The translations under genes and the position numbers were made by a program. DNA of 64,000 bases from Comamonadaceae bacterium UBA2121 (GTDB lineage: Bacteria; Pseudomonadota; Gammaproteobacteria; Burkholderiales; Burkholderiaceae_C). The stretch covers positions 338,937 through 402,936 of the forward strand of contig DCYB01000013.1 in NCBI GenBank assembly GCA_002331385.1, given 5' to 3'. This document shows positions 63,243 to 64,000 of the stretch, piece by piece (position 1 is the first letter of the stretch; the number at the start of each line of letters is the position of its first letter). The notes under the pieces were generated by a model. That model was given only the letters and a program-made list of their open reading frames with translations. It had not been told where the DNA came from and ran no database searches.

Positions 63243-64000
63243 ATGCAAATCGCATTCATCGGTCTGGGCAACATGGGCGCGCCCATGGCAATCAACCTGC
63301 AAAAGGCGGGCCACCAGGTCACCGCGTTCGACCTGTCCAAGGACGCCTGCGCGCGTGTCCAGGCCGAAGGTGCACAGATTGCGGCGTGCGCAGAAGACGC
63401 CGTCAAGGGCGCCGAAGTCGTGGTGAGCATGCTGCCTGCCAGCCGGCACGTAGAAGGCCTGTATCTGGGCCGCGATGGCAAGCCGGGCCTGCTGTCCAGC
63501 ATCAATCAGGGTGCGCTGATCATCGACTCGTCCACCATCGCTGGCGCCACCAGCCAGAAGGTGGCCAAGGCGGCCGAAGCAGCAGGCATCGCCTTCATCG
63601 ACGCACCCGTCTCGGGCGGCACGGGCGGCGCGATTGCGGGCACGCTGACGTTCATGGTAGGCGGCAAGGAAGCCGATCTGGAGCGCGCTCGTCCGCTGCT
63701 GGACAAGATGGGCAAGAACATCTTCCACGCAGGCGATGTGGGCGCAGGCCAGACGGCGAAGATCTGCAACAACATGCTGCTCGGCATCCTGATGATTGGC
63801 ACCAGCGAAGCGATTGCGCTGGGCGTGGCCAATGGCCTCGATCCCAAGGTGCTCTCCGAAATCATGCGCCGCAGCTCCGGCGGCAACTGGGCGCTGGAGG
63901 TCTACAACCCCTGCCCCGGCGTGCAGGAAAACTCGGCCGCCACACGCGGCTACACGGGCGGCTTTGGCACCGACCTGATGCTCAAGGACCTGGGCCTGGC
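63243..64000 (+). CDS. mmsB: 3-Hydroxyisobutyrate dehydrogenase MmsB, C-terminus outside window
   Basis: About 252 of an expected 295-300 residues are present; the frame is open at the window edge. It oxidises 3-hydroxyisobutyrate to methylmalonate semialdehyde, the MmsA substrate. The NAD motif is GLGNMGAPMAINLQKAG, the substrate motif IDAPVSGGTGGAIAGTLTFMVGG and the catalytic lysine lies in GQTAKICNNM. The ribosome binding site AAGGAGACACC is the same string as before mmsA. Confidence 0.94.
   Translation, partial: MQIAFIGLGNMGAPMAINLQKAGHQVTAFDLSKDACARVQAEGAQIAACAEDAVKGAEVVVSMLPASRHVEGLYLGRDGKPGLLSSINQGALIIDSSTIAGATSQKVAKAAEAAGIAFIDAPVSGGTGGAIAGTLTFMVGGKEADLERARPLLDKMGKNIFHAGDVGAGQTAKICNNMLLGILMIGTSEAIALGVANGLDPKVLSEIMRRSSGGNWALEVYNPCPGVQENSAATRGYTGGFGTDLMLKDLGL

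Overview
The window looks like chromosomal DNA of a betaproteobacterium of the order Burkholderiales, most probably Comamonadaceae. I infer this from the GC-rich coding sequence with strong third-position GC, the class I phaC-phaA-phaB polyhydroxyalkanoate (PHA) operon plus a Cys-type intracellular PHA depolymerase, the smc-zipA-ligA block, and the succinylase-type diaminopimelate genes. I cannot name the genus without a database search. No rRNA, tRNA, CRISPR array, intact insertion sequence or prophage was seen.

Layout. Positions 1-12650 hold part of a type VI secretion system (T6SS). A leftward block tssH(clpV)-tssJ-tssK-tssL-tssM, with tssM cut by the window edge, faces a rightward pair tssA-fha across an AT-rich divergent promoter region. 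The sheath, tube, spike and baseplate genes are not in view. TssL carries an OmpA-like peptidoglycan-binding domain and TssJ has a long proline-rich tail. From 12651 to 14796 lies a gene-poor, AT-rich interval with two small paralogous proteins of about 70 residues, the second behind a MerR-like promoter and operator.

Positions 14797-29026 are mostly housekeeping: dusA, an alarmone-synthetase-domain protein, phaZ, an rnfB-like ferredoxin, and a lysine/peptidoglycan run dapC-dapD-pilU-dapE-prmB. Then come a ferritin-like protein, a DUF3014 protein and an ABC-F ATPase. Positions 29027-30112 contain the most unusual element: two copies of a module with a conserved leader, a strong ribosome binding site, an identical 24-residue reading frame that differs only at synonymous sites, about 110 nt of 3' leader and an intrinsic terminator.

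Positions 30113-34094 hold phaC-phaA-phaB, leftward. Next are a small membrane protein overlapping pgeF tail to tail, a glutathione-dependent isomerase divergent from a fumarylacetoacetate-hydrolase-family gene (tyrosine or gentisate catabolism), a zinc-ribbon Nudix hydrolase, a cardiolipin synthase, a class A penicillin-binding protein with a repeated proline-rich tail, ligA, zipA, smc, ynfA and a CHASE-PAS-GGDEF-EAL protein. Positions 52977-57829 carry three transporters: an ABC exporter, an MFS drug exporter and a CycA-type amino-acid permease. The right end (57987-64000) is a valine-degradation cluster: a LysR regulator divergent from mmsA, then an LprI-like secreted protein, an isobutyryl-CoA dehydrogenase, a TfoX-like protein, a DUF488 protein and a partial mmsB.

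The best candidates for something undescribed are the duplicated 24-residue module at 29231-30074 and the paired small winged-helix-like proteins next to the T6SS. All family assignments were made by reading translated sequence and motifs; no search was run.
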